A stretch of 64,000 bases of DNA from Lacinutrix jangbogonensis (GCF_000797445.1 NZ_JSWF01000031.1:117213-181212); one strand, 5' to 3'; shown: positions 9,419-19,445, counted from the first letter of the stretch. Numbers and translations are program-made. Notes: a model not told the origin generated them from the sequence alone.

Positions 9419-10305
9419 ATGGAGATATTTACAGGACAAAACCTTCTAGAGTTTACTGAACGTTTTAAAACAAACGAGGATTGTAAGGAATACTTAGCTA
9501 TTTTAAAAGCTGAATCGGATTATAAGTGTTTAAAATGTGCTCATTCTTCCTGTCAGAATCGCAAAGATTTTGCGAGACAATGTAATATTTGTGGCCATAT
9601 AGAATCAGCTACTGCAAATACGCTTTTTCATAAGGTTAAATTTGGTGTGAGAAAAGCATTTTTCATATGCTTCGAGATGTCAACTAGCACAAAAAGTTTG
9701 TCAGCTAGTTACATGGGTGTCCGTTATGGTATCACTGAAAAAACAGCAAGATATTTTATGCTTAAGGTACGAGAAGCCATGTCTTCAAGTGGCAATTTTC
9801 CTATGGATGGAAATGTACATGTTGATGAATTTGTTCTTGGTGGAAAGGAAAAGTTGGTAGAAGTTATGATGGAAAGAAAAAGAAAGCAATAACTGCTGTC
9901 CAGCTTACTCAAGACGGAAAAGTAAAAAGAATGTATGCTATGAAAATAGATGACTTTTCTGCACAATCTCTTCAGTATATTTTTGTAAATCACATAAGTC
10001 GTAAAGCTAAGGTAAAGACAGATAAATGGAAAGGATATAGGCCAATTGCAAAAGCATATGACATTACACAGATCGAAAGTAATAATGGTATGAACTTTAA
10101 GGCATTACATACAATGATACATCAAGTCAAATCGTGGATAAGAACAACGTATTCTTGGGTGAGCGACCATAATCTTAATCGATATTTTAATGAATTTTGC
10201 TTCAGAATAAATAGATCTCAAAGCAAGTCGACAATATTCAACAATCTTATCAAGAGAATGGTCAAAACTGATAAAATATATCAGGTTGATTTTATAGGTA
10301 AATAA
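9419..10305 (+). pseudogene. IS1595-type (ISXO2-like DDE) transposase, frameshifted
   Basis: The first part (from ATG 9419) has an N-terminal zinc-finger-like region, with CLKC and CNIC spaced by about 20 residues, and ends in HVDEFVLGGKEK, which holds the first catalytic Asp of the ISXO2-like DDE domain; its stop is at 9890-9892. The other frame continues VGRSYDGKKKKAITAVQ, VKTDKWKGYRPIAK (second acidic residue) and LNRYFNEFCFRINR (Glu) and ends at 10305. Adding one A to the run at 9849-9852 joins them into one protein of about 296 residues. As written the transposase is inactive unless frameshifting occurs, which some IS families use but IS1595 usually does not. Confidence 0.85.
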
Positions 10306-10306
10306 C

Positions 10307-10318
10307 TACTGACCTCTA
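10307..10318 (-). repeat. right terminal inverted repeat of the IS
   Basis: TACTGACCTCTA, reverse complement of 9368-9379. Confidence 0.75.
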
Positions 10319-10327
10319 AAGAAATAT

Positions 10328-10719
10328 TTAATCTTTTTTCTTTGGCTTAAATATAAAGGCATTTGGAAACTTGCTTTTTATTTTTTTAATGCTTTATCGG
10401 CTTCAAGTCGTGTTCTAAAACTACCAACCCAAATTTTATAGTTTGGTGTTTCGTGAACTAGTTGAGAAGACCAAGAATTAAAAGCACTATCAAAACTATT
10501 TTCTGCGTTTTCCGCTTTCGTTCTCGATCCAGAATAAATTTGAATTTTATAGCGATTACTATCTTCGTCTTCGTTATTTATCTGTTTTTTAAACTCTAAT
10601 AATACTGAAATTTCTGGATCTTGATTTACAACAACTGTACCTTCTTGAGCCGATAGATAACTGCTCGTAAACGTTAAGCCTAGCGATAAACATAGGATTT
10701 TGAGCGATTTAATATTCAT
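10328..10719 (-). pseudogene. SPOR-domain secreted protein, frameshifted near the C terminus
   Basis: It begins at ATG 10719 with a signal peptide ending about LSAQ (residue 25). A C-terminal SPOR-like domain follows (RYKIQIYSGSRTKAENA, YKIWVGSFRTRLEADKAL). SPOR domains usually bind denuded peptidoglycan. The frame stops at 10378 after KALKK. The adjacent frame continues IKSKFPNAFIFKPKKKD to a stop at 10330-10328, the expected end of flavobacterial SPOR proteins. The switch lies in a 7-base homopolymer (T7 at 10381-10387, A7 on the coding strand); one more A restores about 130 residues. Even truncated, most of the domain is present. It is divergent from actA. Confidence 0.8.
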
Positions 10720-10738
10720 AATTAATAAGTATTTAATG

Positions 10739-10746
10739 CAAATGTA
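10739..10746 (-). promoter_or_regulatory. -7 element for the SPOR-domain gene
   Basis: TACATTTG on the minus strand, 19 bases upstream of the ATG at 10719. Confidence 0.6.
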
Positions 10747-10844
10747 AAAGTATTAAACGAATTAGGAGGTGATTTTATTATTTAGAATTTATCTAAATTA
10801 GGAATTAAGACTTCTTTAAGATTTCAAAAATGGACTTTAAGTAT

Positions 10845-10852
10845 TACTTTTG
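10845..10852 (+). promoter_or_regulatory. -7 element of the act-cox operon
   Basis: TACTTTTG, 35 bases upstream of the actA ATG. No clear -33 TTG. Confidence 0.55.
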
Positions 10853-10887
10853 CGTAAGTTTTTTATAACTGTATTTTTAAAGTATAG

Positions 10888-12225
10888 ATGAAAAAATCAT
10901 ACCAAAGTTTAGAAGTAAATTCAATAAATAATATGAAACAGGTGATTCACCGCAAGTTAGGTATTAATATTCTTAATTTAATCCTAATTTTTTTACTAGC
11001 GTTTTCTACTACTCTTTCTGCTCAAGATGGAGATGCAGTAGCAGGTAAGGCATTGTTTAATGCTAACTGTGCTTCTTGTCATAAATTAGATAAGAAAATG
11101 ACTGGTCCAGCATTACGTAATGTTGAATCGCGTTTAGCTGAAGATGAAGGGTTAGATAGAGCTTGGATTGCTGCATGGCTTCGAAATAGTGATGCTGTGA
11201 AGGCTTCCGGAGATGCATATGCGCTTAAGATTACTAAGGAGTATAACGGTACGGCAATGACAGCTTATCCTGGATTCACAGATCAAAACATAAGTGATAT
11301 TTTAGCATACACTGCAGCGGAACCTAAAACTCCACCAATAACAACTATAACTCCAAATGTAAATCCTTCTAGCGATAGTGGCTCAAACGGATTAATTTTA
11401 GGAGCTTTAGCATTATTGTTTGCAATATTAGCAGGAGCTTTATTTTTAGTAAATAAAACTTTACGCAGTTTTGCAGATGCAAAAGGTATTGCTGTTTCAG
11501 AGAAGACTAAGTCTAAGCCTTTATGGAAAGCGTTTGCTGAAAATCAATTCCTAGTATTAGTAGTTGCAATTTTCTTCTTATTAGCTTCAGCTTACTTTGT
11601 ATATGGTTACTTTATGCAAGTAGGTGTTAATCAAGGTTACGAACCCGTTCAAGAAATTCATTATTCACATAGAATACACGCAGGAGATAATGGTATCGAT
11701 TGTAAATACTGTCACTCTTCAGCGCGAGTGTCTAAGCATTCTGGTATTCCTTCTTTAAATGTATGTATGAATTGTCATAAATCAATATACGAAGTAGCTC
11801 CAGAAGTACAATCTGAAGGAATGGCTGAGTATGGTGTAGATTACAATTCGGAAATTCAAAAGCTATACAAAGCTGTTGGTTGGGATGATGCGGAACAAAA
11901 ATATACAGGAGAGACTAAGCCAGTAAAATGGACAAGAATTCACAACTTGCCAGATTTCGCTTACTTTAATCACTCACAGCATGTTTCTGTTGCAGGAGTA
12001 GAGTGTCAAACATGTCACGGACCGGTTGAAGAAATGGAAGTGATGTATCAATTCGCTCCATTAACGATGGGTTGGTGTATTAATTGTCACAGAGAAACAA
12101 ATGTGAAAGTAAAAGACAACGAATACTATACCAAAATTCACGAACAACTATCTAAAAAATATGGTGTTGAGCAATTAACAGTAGCGCAGATGGGTGGATT
12201 AGAATGTGGTAAGTGTCATTACTAA
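10888..12225 (+). CDS. actA: Alternative Complex III subunit ActA, multiheme cytochrome c with fused monoheme domain
   Basis: 445 residues with six CxxCH heme-c motifs. One is in an N-terminal monoheme domain (CASCH, 61-65). Five are in the pentaheme part (CKYCH, CMNCH, CQTCH, CINCH and terminal CGKCH). A signal/anchor helix (about 25-45) and two membrane helices (about 166-190 and 218-242) separate the two parts. This fused form is usual for Bacteroidota ActA. ACIII oxidises menaquinol and reduces cytochrome c or an oxidase directly; ActA carries the periplasmic heme wire. ATG 10933 (MKQVIHRK) would also leave a good signal peptide and may be the true start. First gene of actABCDEF-coxBA. 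Confidence 0.93.
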   Translation: MKKSYQSLEVNSINNMKQVIHRKLGINILNLILIFLLAFSTTLSAQDGDAVAGKALFNANCASCHKLDKKMTGPALRNVESRLAEDEGLDRAWIAAWLRNSDAVKASGDAYALKITKEYNGTAMTAYPGFTDQNISDILAYTAAEPKTPPITTITPNVNPSSDSGSNGLILGALALLFAILAGALFLVNKTLRSFADAKGIAVSEKTKSKPLWKAFAENQFLVLVVAIFFLLASAYFVYGYFMQVGVNQGYEPVQEIHYSHRIHAGDNGIDCKYCHSSARVSKHSGIPSLNVCMNCHKSIYEVAPEVQSEGMAEYGVDYNSEIQKLYKAVGWDDAEQKYTGETKPVKWTRIHNLPDFAYFNHSQHVSVAGVECQTCHGPVEEMEVMYQFAPLTMGWCINCHRETNVKVKDNEYYTKIHEQLSKKYGVEQLTVAQMGGLECGKCHY

Positions 12226-12301
12226 TGTTACAATAGTTTTCTTTTCCGCAAAAACAGGAGTTTTAAAATAAATAAATTAAGAAGTAATTCAATTATATAA
12301 T

Positions 12302-15300
12302 ATGTCATCAAACAAGAAATACTGGAAAAGTGTTGAGGAGCTAAAAGATAGCTCTATTGTTGAGACGCTAAAAGAGAACGAGTTTGTAAACGAAATACCT
12401 ACAGATGAGTTTCTTGGAGACAAGGAGGCATTAGAGTCTTCTTCTACAACGCGTCGTGATTTCTTAAAGTACGTTGGTTTTAGTACAGCAGCGGCTTCAT
12501 TAGCAGCTTGTGAAGGACCAGTAATTAAATCAATACCGTATGTGGTGCAACCAGATTCTATTATTCCTGGTGTGGCTAACTACTATGCAACTACAATAGC
12601 AGATGGTTTTGATTTTGCAAGTGTTTTAGTAAAAACTCGAGAAGGTCGTCCAATTAAAATTGAAAACAATAACCTTGGAGCTACAAATGGTGGCGCTAAT
12701 GCAAGAGTTAATGCATCGGTTTTGGGTTTATATGATAGTTTAAGAGTACAAAGTCCAATGAAAGGCGAAACTGCTATTTCATGGTCTACTTTTAATTTAG
12801 AAACGACTCAAAAATTAAATGCTTTAAAAGACAGTGGAAAGCAAATTGTGTTACTAACACAAACGCATGCTAGTCCATCTACGTCTAAATTGATTTTAGA
12901 ATTTAAAGAAAAATATGGAAATGTTAACCATGTAGTGTACGACGCTGTTTCAGAGTCGACTGCATTAGATGCATTCCAAGCAAAATATAATGAAAGAGGC
13001 TTAGCTGATTTTGATTTTTCACTTGCATCAACAATTGTTGCTTTTGGTGCAGATATCCTAGGTGATTGGCAAGGTGGAGGATTTGACTCTGGATATTCAA
13101 AAGGACGTGTTCCAACAAACGGAAAAATGTCTCGTCATATTCAGTTTGAATCTAATATGTCTCTAGCAGGAGCTAATGCAGATAAGCGTGTCCCATTAAC
13201 ACCAAGTGTACAGAAATTAGCTTTAGCTAAATTACATAGCTTAATTGTAGGTGGCTCTTTTTCAGGAAGTCTACCAAAAAATATTGAAAAAGCAGTACAA
13301 GATGCAGCTTCAGAGCTTGATAAGGCGGGAAGTAATGGCGTTGTTGTTACAGGTCTTCAAGATGTAAATGCTCAAACGGTTGTTTTAGAAATTAACGAAA
13401 AGCTAAACAGTAAAGCTTTCAACGCTAAAAAGCCTATTAAAACAAGACAAGGAAATGATAAAGCAGTCATGTCTTTAGTTGCTGATATGAAAGCAGGTAA
13501 AGTAGGTGCTGTTATTATGAGTGGTGTAAATCCATTATATACATTACCCAATCATTCAGACTTTTCTGAAGGTTTAAAAAACACTGAATTATCTATTGCT
13601 TTCTCTATGAAAGTAGATGAGACAGCTTCAGCTTCGCAATATATTGCTGCTGCACCTCACTACTTAGAAAGTTGGGGAGATGTGGAACTTAAAAAGGGTC
13701 ATTTTGGTTTAGTTCAGCCAACTATTCGTCCTTTATTTGATACAAAACAATTCCAAGACGCTTTATTGATTTGGAATGGTAAAGATGAAAAGTATAGTGA
13801 TTATGTTAAAACACTTTGGAATACTGAAATATTAGGAGGGGCATCATTTAATCAAGCATTACATGATGGTTCTTATATCTCTAAAGTTTCAGGAGATTTA
13901 GTTGTAGATACAACTGAAGCTTCAGAAGACACTATTGAAACACCTTCTGGAAATGCGGCAAGAGCTTTAGCTGCTACTGCAACTTCAAAAGGAATGGAAC
14001 TTACTTTATATACTAAAGTAGGTATGGGAGATGGACAACAAGCAAATAACCCTTGGTTACAAGAATTTCCAGATCCAATTACAAGAACCTCTTGGGATAA
14101 CTATTTAACAGTTTCTGCAGGAGATGCAAAAGCTTTAGATTTAGTTAACGAACACGAGGCAACGGGTGCTTTAAATGGTAGTTATGCAGATGTTACTGTA
14201 AATGGAACTACACTAACTGTTCCAGTAATTATTCAACCAGGTCAGGCTAAAGGGTCTGTTGGTTTAGCCTTTGGATATGGTAAAGTAGCAGGTTTAAAAG
14301 AAGAAATGCAAACTGGTGTTAATGCGTATGCATTATACCAAGGTTTTAATAATACACAAAATGTAACTGTAACGAAAGCGGCTGGTATGCACGAGTTTGC
14401 GTGTGTACAGTTGCAAAATACTTTAATGGGTCGTGGAGACATTATTAAAGAAACAACATTAGAAATCTTCAATACTAAAGATAGAACGGTATGGAATAAA
14501 ATCCCTACAGTATCTTTAAATCATGAAGAAGTTGAAATCACTTCTCCAGAAGTTGATTTATGGGATGAATTTGATCGTTCTATCGGACATCATTTTAACT
14601 TATCTATCGACTTAAATGGTTGTACAGGTTGTGGTGCATGTGTAATTGCGTGTCACGCGGAAAACAATGTTCCCGTTGTAGGTAAGGAAGAAATACGTAG
14701 AAGTCGCGATATGCACTGGTTACGTATTGATCGCTATTACTCATCTGAAGATACGTTCTCACAAGATGATGCAAAAAAAGATGGTTTTTCTGGATTAACA
14801 GGAGCTAACGGTTCTTTAGGAGGATTTGGTGAATTAGAAATTGCTGCCGATAATCCACAAGTAGCTTTTCAACCAGTAATGTGTCAGCACTGTAATCATG
14901 CTCCTTGTGAGACTGTTTGTCCAGTAGCTGCAACATCACATGGTCGTCAAGGTCAAAATCATATGGCTTATAACCGTTGTGTAGGTACAAGATATTGTGC
15001 AAACAACTGTCCTTATAAAGTACGACGTTTCAATTGGTTCTTGTATTCTGAGAATGATGAGTTCGATTACTTTATGAACGATGATTTAGGTAGAATGGTA
15101 ATTAATCCAGATGTAACAGTGCGTTCTCGCGGTGTCATGGAAAAATGTTCTATGTGTATTCAAAAAACACAAAAAACAATTCTTGATGCTAAACGTGACG
15201 GACGTGTTATTAAAGATGGTGAATTTCAAACAGCATGTTCTTCGGCTTGTAGCAATGGAGCAATGGTATTTGGAGATATTAACGATAAAGAAAGTAAAGT

Positions 15301-15403
15301 TTCAAAACTTTTAGAAGACGATCGTATGTATCACTTATTAGAAAGTGTTGGTACTAAACCTAATGTTCAGTATCATACTAAAGTGAGAAACACGAAAGCA
15401 TAA
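12302..15403 (+). CDS. actB: Alternative Complex III subunit ActB, molybdopterin-oxidoreductase-like/iron-sulfur protein
   Basis: 1033 residues. A twin-arginine motif TTRRDFLKYVGF (49-60) leads into a lipobox-like LAAC ending at C70, so export is by Tat, possibly as a lipoprotein. The middle 600 residues resemble molybdopterin oxidoreductases but in ACIII hold no cofactor. The C-terminal part (about 770-1005) is a ferredoxin-like domain with four cysteine clusters, starting CTGCGACVIAC (from about residue 774), then CQHCNHAPCETVCP, CVGTRYCANNCP and CSMC...CSSAC. These bind the three [4Fe-4S] and one [3Fe-4S] clusters known for ActB. It sits 33 bases before actC. Confidence 0.93.
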   Translation: MSSNKKYWKSVEELKDSSIVETLKENEFVNEIPTDEFLGDKEALESSSTTRRDFLKYVGFSTAAASLAACEGPVIKSIPYVVQPDSIIPGVANYYATTIADGFDFASVLVKTREGRPIKIENNNLGATNGGANARVNASVLGLYDSLRVQSPMKGETAISWSTFNLETTQKLNALKDSGKQIVLLTQTHASPSTSKLILEFKEKYGNVNHVVYDAVSESTALDAFQAKYNERGLADFDFSLASTIVAFGADILGDWQGGGFDSGYSKGRVPTNGKMSRHIQFESNMSLAGANADKRVPLTPSVQKLALAKLHSLIVGGSFSGSLPKNIEKAVQDAASELDKAGSNGVVVTGLQDVNAQTVVLEINEKLNSKAFNAKKPIKTRQGNDKAVMSLVADMKAGKVGAVIMSGVNPLYTLPNHSDFSEGLKNTELSIAFSMKVDETASASQYIAAAPHYLESWGDVELKKGHFGLVQPTIRPLFDTKQFQDALLIWNGKDEKYSDYVKTLWNTEILGGASFNQALHDGSYISKVSGDLVVDTTEASEDTIETPSGNAARALAATATSKGMELTLYTKVGMGDGQQANNPWLQEFPDPITRTSWDNYLTVSAGDAKALDLVNEHEATGALNGSYADVTVNGTTLTVPVIIQPGQAKGSVGLAFGYGKVAGLKEEMQTGVNAYALYQGFNNTQNVTVTKAAGMHEFACVQLQNTLMGRGDIIKETTLEIFNTKDRTVWNKIPTVSLNHEEVEITSPEVDLWDEFDRSIGHHFNLSIDLNGCTGCGACVIACHAENNVPVVGKEEIRRSRDMHWLRIDRYYSSEDTFSQDDAKKDGFSGLTGANGSLGGFGELEIAADNPQVAFQPVMCQHCNHAPCETVCPVAATSHGRQGQNHMAYNRCVGTRYCANNCPYKVRRFNWFLYSENDEFDYFMNDDLGRMVINPDVTVRSRGVMEKCSMCIQKTQKTILDAKRDGRVIKDGEFQTACSSACSNGAMVFGDINDKESKVSKLLEDDRMYHLLESVGTKPNVQYHTKVRNTKA

Positions 15404-15436
15404 GAAATATTAATTAACGAACAATTTAAAAGGATT

Positions 15437-16906
15437 ATGGCGTCTCATTACGAAGCACCTATTAGAAGACCTTTAGTTACAGGCAACAAGTCGTATCACG
15501 ATGTAACCGTAGATATCGCGGCACCTGTAGAAGGAAAAGCCAACAAACAATGGTGGATTGTATTTTCAATCGCATTAGCAGCTTTTCTTTGGGGAGTTGG
15601 ATGTATGGTTTATACAATATCTACTGGAATTGGAACTTGGGGATTAAACAAGACCGTTGGTTGGGCTTGGGATATTACTAACTTTGTTTGGTGGGTTGGT
15701 ATTGGTCACGCAGGAACTTTAATTTCTGCAGTACTATTACTATTCCGTCAAAAATGGAGAATGGCAATTAACCGTTCTGCAGAAGCAATGACAATTTTCT
15801 CTGTAATACAGGCAGGTTTATTTCCAGTTATTCACATGGGTCGACCATGGTTAGCGTATTGGGTATTGCCAATACCAAACCAATTTGGATCGCTATGGGT
15901 AAACTTTAACTCACCTTTACTTTGGGATGTATTTGCAATTTCAACGTATTTATCTGTATCATTAGTTTTCTGGTGGACAGGTTTATTACCGGATTTCGCA
16001 ATGTTACGTGATAGAGCAATAAAACCTTTTCAAAAGAAAATATACAGTTTGTTAAGTTTTGGTTGGACAGGTAGAGCTAAAGATTGGCAACGTTTTGAAG
16101 AAGTATCTTTAGTACTTGCAGGTTTAGCTACGCCATTAGTACTTTCTGTACATACTATTGTATCTTTTGATTTTGCAACATCGGTTATTCCAGGTTGGCA
16201 TACTACCATTTTCCCACCTTATTTTGTTGCTGGGGCAGTATTCTCTGGGTTTGCAATGGTGAACACACTACTTATTATTATGAGAAAAGTGTGTAACCTA
16301 GAAGATTATATTACAGTACAACACATCGAATTAATGAACATCGTAATTATGATTACTGGTTCTATTGTGGGTGTGGCATATATTACAGAACTATTTGTAG
16401 CTTGGTATTCAGGTGTAGAGTATGAGCAATATGCTTTCTTAAATAGAGCTACAGGACCTTATTGGTGGGCTTATTTGTTAATGATGAGTTGTAATGTGTT
16501 TTCACCACAGTTTATGTGGTTCAAGAAATTAAGAACAAGTATTATGTTCTCATTCTTTATCTCAATTGTAGTAAACATAGGAATGTGGTTTGAGCGTTTT
16601 GTAATTATTGTAACATCATTACATAGAGATTATTTACCATCTTCATGGACTATGTTCTCTCCAACGTTTGTTGATATTGGAATTTTTATTGGAACCATAG
16701 GATTTTTCTTTGTATTATTCTTATTATATTCAAGAACATTCCCAGTAATTGCACAGGCTGAAGTTAAGACGATTTTAAAGTCTTCAGGAGATAAGTATAA
16801 AAATTTAAGAGATTCTGGAAAAAGCTTAATGGGAACAGGTGCGGATGCTAGAACTTCAGTAGTGACGAATTTCGACGATAAAGAACAAAAAAATAATAAC
16901 AAGTAG
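15437..16906 (+). CDS. actC: Alternative Complex III subunit ActC, NrfD-like quinol-binding membrane protein
   Basis: 489 residues of the NrfD/PsrC family with about ten membrane helices. WWVGIGHAGTLISA and VIHMGRPWLAYWVLPIPN are strongly conserved in ActC and lie near the quinol site. It is the large membrane subunit that carries quinol oxidation and is proposed to take part in proton transfer. Spacing to actD is only three bases, so translation is probably coupled. Confidence 0.94.
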   Translation: MASHYEAPIRRPLVTGNKSYHDVTVDIAAPVEGKANKQWWIVFSIALAAFLWGVGCMVYTISTGIGTWGLNKTVGWAWDITNFVWWVGIGHAGTLISAVLLLFRQKWRMAINRSAEAMTIFSVIQAGLFPVIHMGRPWLAYWVLPIPNQFGSLWVNFNSPLLWDVFAISTYLSVSLVFWWTGLLPDFAMLRDRAIKPFQKKIYSLLSFGWTGRAKDWQRFEEVSLVLAGLATPLVLSVHTIVSFDFATSVIPGWHTTIFPPYFVAGAVFSGFAMVNTLLIIMRKVCNLEDYITVQHIELMNIVIMITGSIVGVAYITELFVAWYSGVEYEQYAFLNRATGPYWWAYLLMMSCNVFSPQFMWFKKLRTSIMFSFFISIVVNIGMWFERFVIIVTSLHRDYLPSSWTMFSPTFVDIGIFIGTIGFFFVLFLLYSRTFPVIAQAEVKTILKSSGDKYKNLRDSGKSLMGTGADARTSVVTNFDDKEQKNNNK

Positions 16907-16909
16907 CAT

Positions 16910-17440
16910 ATGGAAACTTCAAAAGTAATTCACGCTATTTATAACGATGACGATGTTTTAATGGCAGCTGTGAAAACGGTAAAAGCTAAAAGGCATCACA
17001 TTGAAGAAATATATACGCCATTTCCAGTCCATGGGCTAGACAAGGCAATGGGATTAGCACCAACAAGAATAGCAATCGCTTCATTTATGTATGGTTGTGT
17101 AGGTTTAATAGTAGCCACTGTTATGATGAATTTTATCATGATTGAAGATTGGCCTCAAAACATTGGAGGTAAGCCAAGTTTTAGCTACTTAGAAAACATG
17201 CCTGCATTCGTACCTATTATGTTCGAATTAACAGTATTCTTTGCAGCGCATTTAATGGTAATAACATTTTACTTACGTAGTAGAATGTGGCCATTTAAAA
17301 AAGCGGAGAATCCAGACCCAAGAACAACAGATGACCATTTTTTAATGGAAATTCCAGTTCACGGAAATGAAAAGGAATTGCACGATTTACTTTCAGAAAC
17401 TGGTGCAGTTGAAATAAACGTAGTAGATAATACGCATTAA
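16910..17440 (+). CDS. actD: Alternative Complex III subunit ActD (DUF3341)
   Basis: 176 residues. A soluble N-terminal region with IEEIYTPFPVHGLDKAMG, the DUF3341 hallmark, is followed by two membrane helices (about 60-82 and 105-125) and a short acidic tail. It is a structural membrane subunit of ACIII without cofactor. It lies three bases after actC and nine before actE. Confidence 0.93.
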   Translation: METSKVIHAIYNDDDVLMAAVKTVKAKRHHIEEIYTPFPVHGLDKAMGLAPTRIAIASFMYGCVGLIVATVMMNFIMIEDWPQNIGGKPSFSYLENMPAFVPIMFELTVFFAAHLMVITFYLRSRMWPFKKAENPDPRTTDDHFLMEIPVHGNEKELHDLLSETGAVEINVVDNTH

Positions 17441-17449
17441 TTTTAGACA

Positions 17450-18007
17450 ATGAAGAGCATTTTTAACATAACAATATTAGCGCTAGTTTTAGTGTCAATT
17501 GTAGGTTGTAAGAAAAATTCGAGACCGAATTATGAATTCATGCCTAATATGTACCAATCGGTAGCTTACGAGACTTATCAAGAGTCTGATGCTTTCGCCA
17601 ATGGTGTTGAAGCGCAATTACCTGCGGAAGGTTCAATACCTAGAGGTTATACTCCTTTTGATATTGAGAATTCAACTGAAGGTTATTTTGAAGCTAAAGC
17701 AAACTTGAAGAATAATTTAGATTCTACTCAAGTCGATTACGCAAGAGGTAAAGAATTATACGATATTTACTGCGGTATTTGCCATGGAACCAAAGGAAAC
17801 GGACAAGGTAAATTGGTTAAAAGAGAAAAAATTCTCGGTATTCCTAGCTATAGTGATGTTGGAAGAGCTATTACGGAAGGTAGTGTTTATCATACTATAT
17901 ACTATGGTAAAAATGCAATGGGTTCTTACGCAAATCAATTAAGTTACGAAGAGCGTTGGCAAGTAGTTTCATATGTTATGAAATTGAAGGCAGATTTAGA
18001 AAAATAA
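17450..18007 (+). CDS. actE: Alternative Complex III subunit ActE, lipoprotein monoheme cytochrome c
   Basis: 185 residues. A lipoprotein signal peptide ends in SIVGC, with the lipidated Cys at 20. There is a single heme motif, CGICH (108-112), in YDIYCGICHGTKGNGQG. A Met in KNAMGSYANQL is a likely axial ligand. Within ACIII it is a periplasmic electron acceptor or carrier on the outer face of the complex. It is nine bases after actD and 21 before actF. Confidence 0.93.
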   Translation: MKSIFNITILALVLVSIVGCKKNSRPNYEFMPNMYQSVAYETYQESDAFANGVEAQLPAEGSIPRGYTPFDIENSTEGYFEAKANLKNNLDSTQVDYARGKELYDIYCGICHGTKGNGQGKLVKREKILGIPSYSDVGRAITEGSVYHTIYYGKNAMGSYANQLSYEERWQVVSYVMKLKADLEK

Positions 18008-18028
18008 GATTTAGTTAAAGATTATATA

Positions 18029-19414
18029 ATGGAATACAAAATTTCAAATAGACTAAGATTAACTGCAATCATTTTAATGGTCGTTGGATTGTTAGGTGTT
18101 GTCTATAGTTTTACCACTTCGCATGTAACATTTGACGAGGTTGAGAAAATGTTATCAGAAGAATCTCATCATGGAGGAGCTGAGGATCATGGAGCCGAAA
18201 CACATCAGGTGGAGGCAACAAGTCATGATGAACATGCATCAAAAGATGCTCATGGAGATACTCATGGTGTAAGCCATGAAGTTGTTGATGAGCATACCAA
18301 ACATGTAAATCACGTTATGCACGCTATGCACAATAGGCCTTGGTCCGCATTTTATGTTGCTGCATTCTTTTTTATGATGATTTCATTGGGCGTTTTAGCA
18401 TTTTATGCGCTTCAATATGTGTCTCAATCAGGTTGGTCTCCATTATTGCTAAGAGTAATGGAAGGTATTACAGCTTACTTATTGCCAGGTGCTTTAATTG
18501 TAGTTTTAATAGCTGTTGCATCGGGTACAGGATGGCTTGGTGGTCATTATAATATTTTTGTTTGGATGGATCCAGATGTAGTAGCGCATGATAAATTAAT
18601 TCAAGGTAAAACAGGCTGGTTAAATATTGGTGGATTCCTTGTAAGAGGTTTGATTTTCATTGGTGGATGGTCTTTATACAGATACTTTTCTAGAAAATTT
18701 TCTATTGCTCAAGATAAAGCAAACGATAATAAAAACTTTAAAAAGACTTTCCGTATCTCTGCAGCTTTTTTAGTATTCTTTATTTATACAGAATCTATGA
18801 TGTCTTGGGATTGGATAATGAGTGTAGATCCTCACTGGTTTTCAACTTTATTTGGTTGGTACGTATTTGCAGGAATGATGGTTTGTGGAGTTACTGTAAT
18901 TGCATTCATTACAATGTATTTAAAAGGTAAAGGTTTATTACCACAGGTTAACGACAGTCATTTACATGATTTAGCAAAGTTTATGTTTGCATTTAGTATT
19001 TTCTGGACGTATTTATGGTTCTCTCAATTTATGTTAATCTGGTACTCGAACATTCCAGAAGAAGTAACTTATTTTGTAACTAGAATACAAGATTATAATT
19101 TACCATTCTTTGGCATGTTAGCCATGAACTTTATCTTTCCACTATTACTTCTAATGAACAGTGATTACAAACGTGTTCCTTGGTTTATTGTAATGGCTGG
19201 TATTGTAATATTAGCGGGTCATTATATTGATGTTTTCAATATGATTATGCCAGCAACAGTTGGTGACCAATGGGCTATAGGAATTCCAGAAATTGCATCT
19301 TTACTATTCTTTGCAGGATTATTTATCTTTATCGTGTTTACAGCGCTTACCAAAGCGCCATTAACACCTAAAAGGAATCCTTTTATTAAAGAGAGTGAAA
19401 ATTTTCATTATTAA
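18029..19414 (+). CDS. actF: Alternative Complex III subunit ActF, second quinol:cytochrome c oxidoreductase membrane subunit
   Basis: 461 residues, about ten membrane helices, a distant relative of ActC. An unusual His/Glu/Asp-rich hydrophilic segment lies after helix 1 (about residues 40-95, with many HG, HD and EH pairs). Conserved SMMSWDWIMSVDPHWFST marks the ActF family. It packs with ActC and may complete the proton path; the His-rich loop could bind metal, but that is inference. It is followed 31 bases later by coxB, consistent with one transcript for ACIII and its oxidase. Confidence 0.92.
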   Translation: MEYKISNRLRLTAIILMVVGLLGVVYSFTTSHVTFDEVEKMLSEESHHGGAEDHGAETHQVEATSHDEHASKDAHGDTHGVSHEVVDEHTKHVNHVMHAMHNRPWSAFYVAAFFFMMISLGVLAFYALQYVSQSGWSPLLLRVMEGITAYLLPGALIVVLIAVASGTGWLGGHYNIFVWMDPDVVAHDKLIQGKTGWLNIGGFLVRGLIFIGGWSLYRYFSRKFSIAQDKANDNKNFKKTFRISAAFLVFFIYTESMMSWDWIMSVDPHWFSTLFGWYVFAGMMVCGVTVIAFITMYLKGKGLLPQVNDSHLHDLAKFMFAFSIFWTYLWFSQFMLIWYSNIPEEVTYFVTRIQDYNLPFFGMLAMNFIFPLLLLMNSDYKRVPWFIVMAGIVILAGHYIDVFNMIMPATVGDQWAIGIPEIASLLFFAGLFIFIVFTALTKAPLTPKRNPFIKESENFHY

Positions 19415-19445
19415 TAACACATTTCAATAAAGAAGAAAGACAACA

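Larger units (their letters stand above)
9368..10318 (+). mobile_element. IS1595-family insertion sequence, transposase frameshifted
   Basis: Terminal inverted repeats TAGAGGTCAGTA (9368-9379) and TACTGACCTCTA (10307-10318) enclose one transposase gene. The element is about 951 bp, within the usual IS1595 range. The 8 bases outside each end do not match, so I see no target duplication; the insertion may be old or the flanks changed. It sits between the infB terminator and the 3' end of the SPOR-domain gene, whose repaired stop is only 10 bases from the right repeat. Confidence 0.8.
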
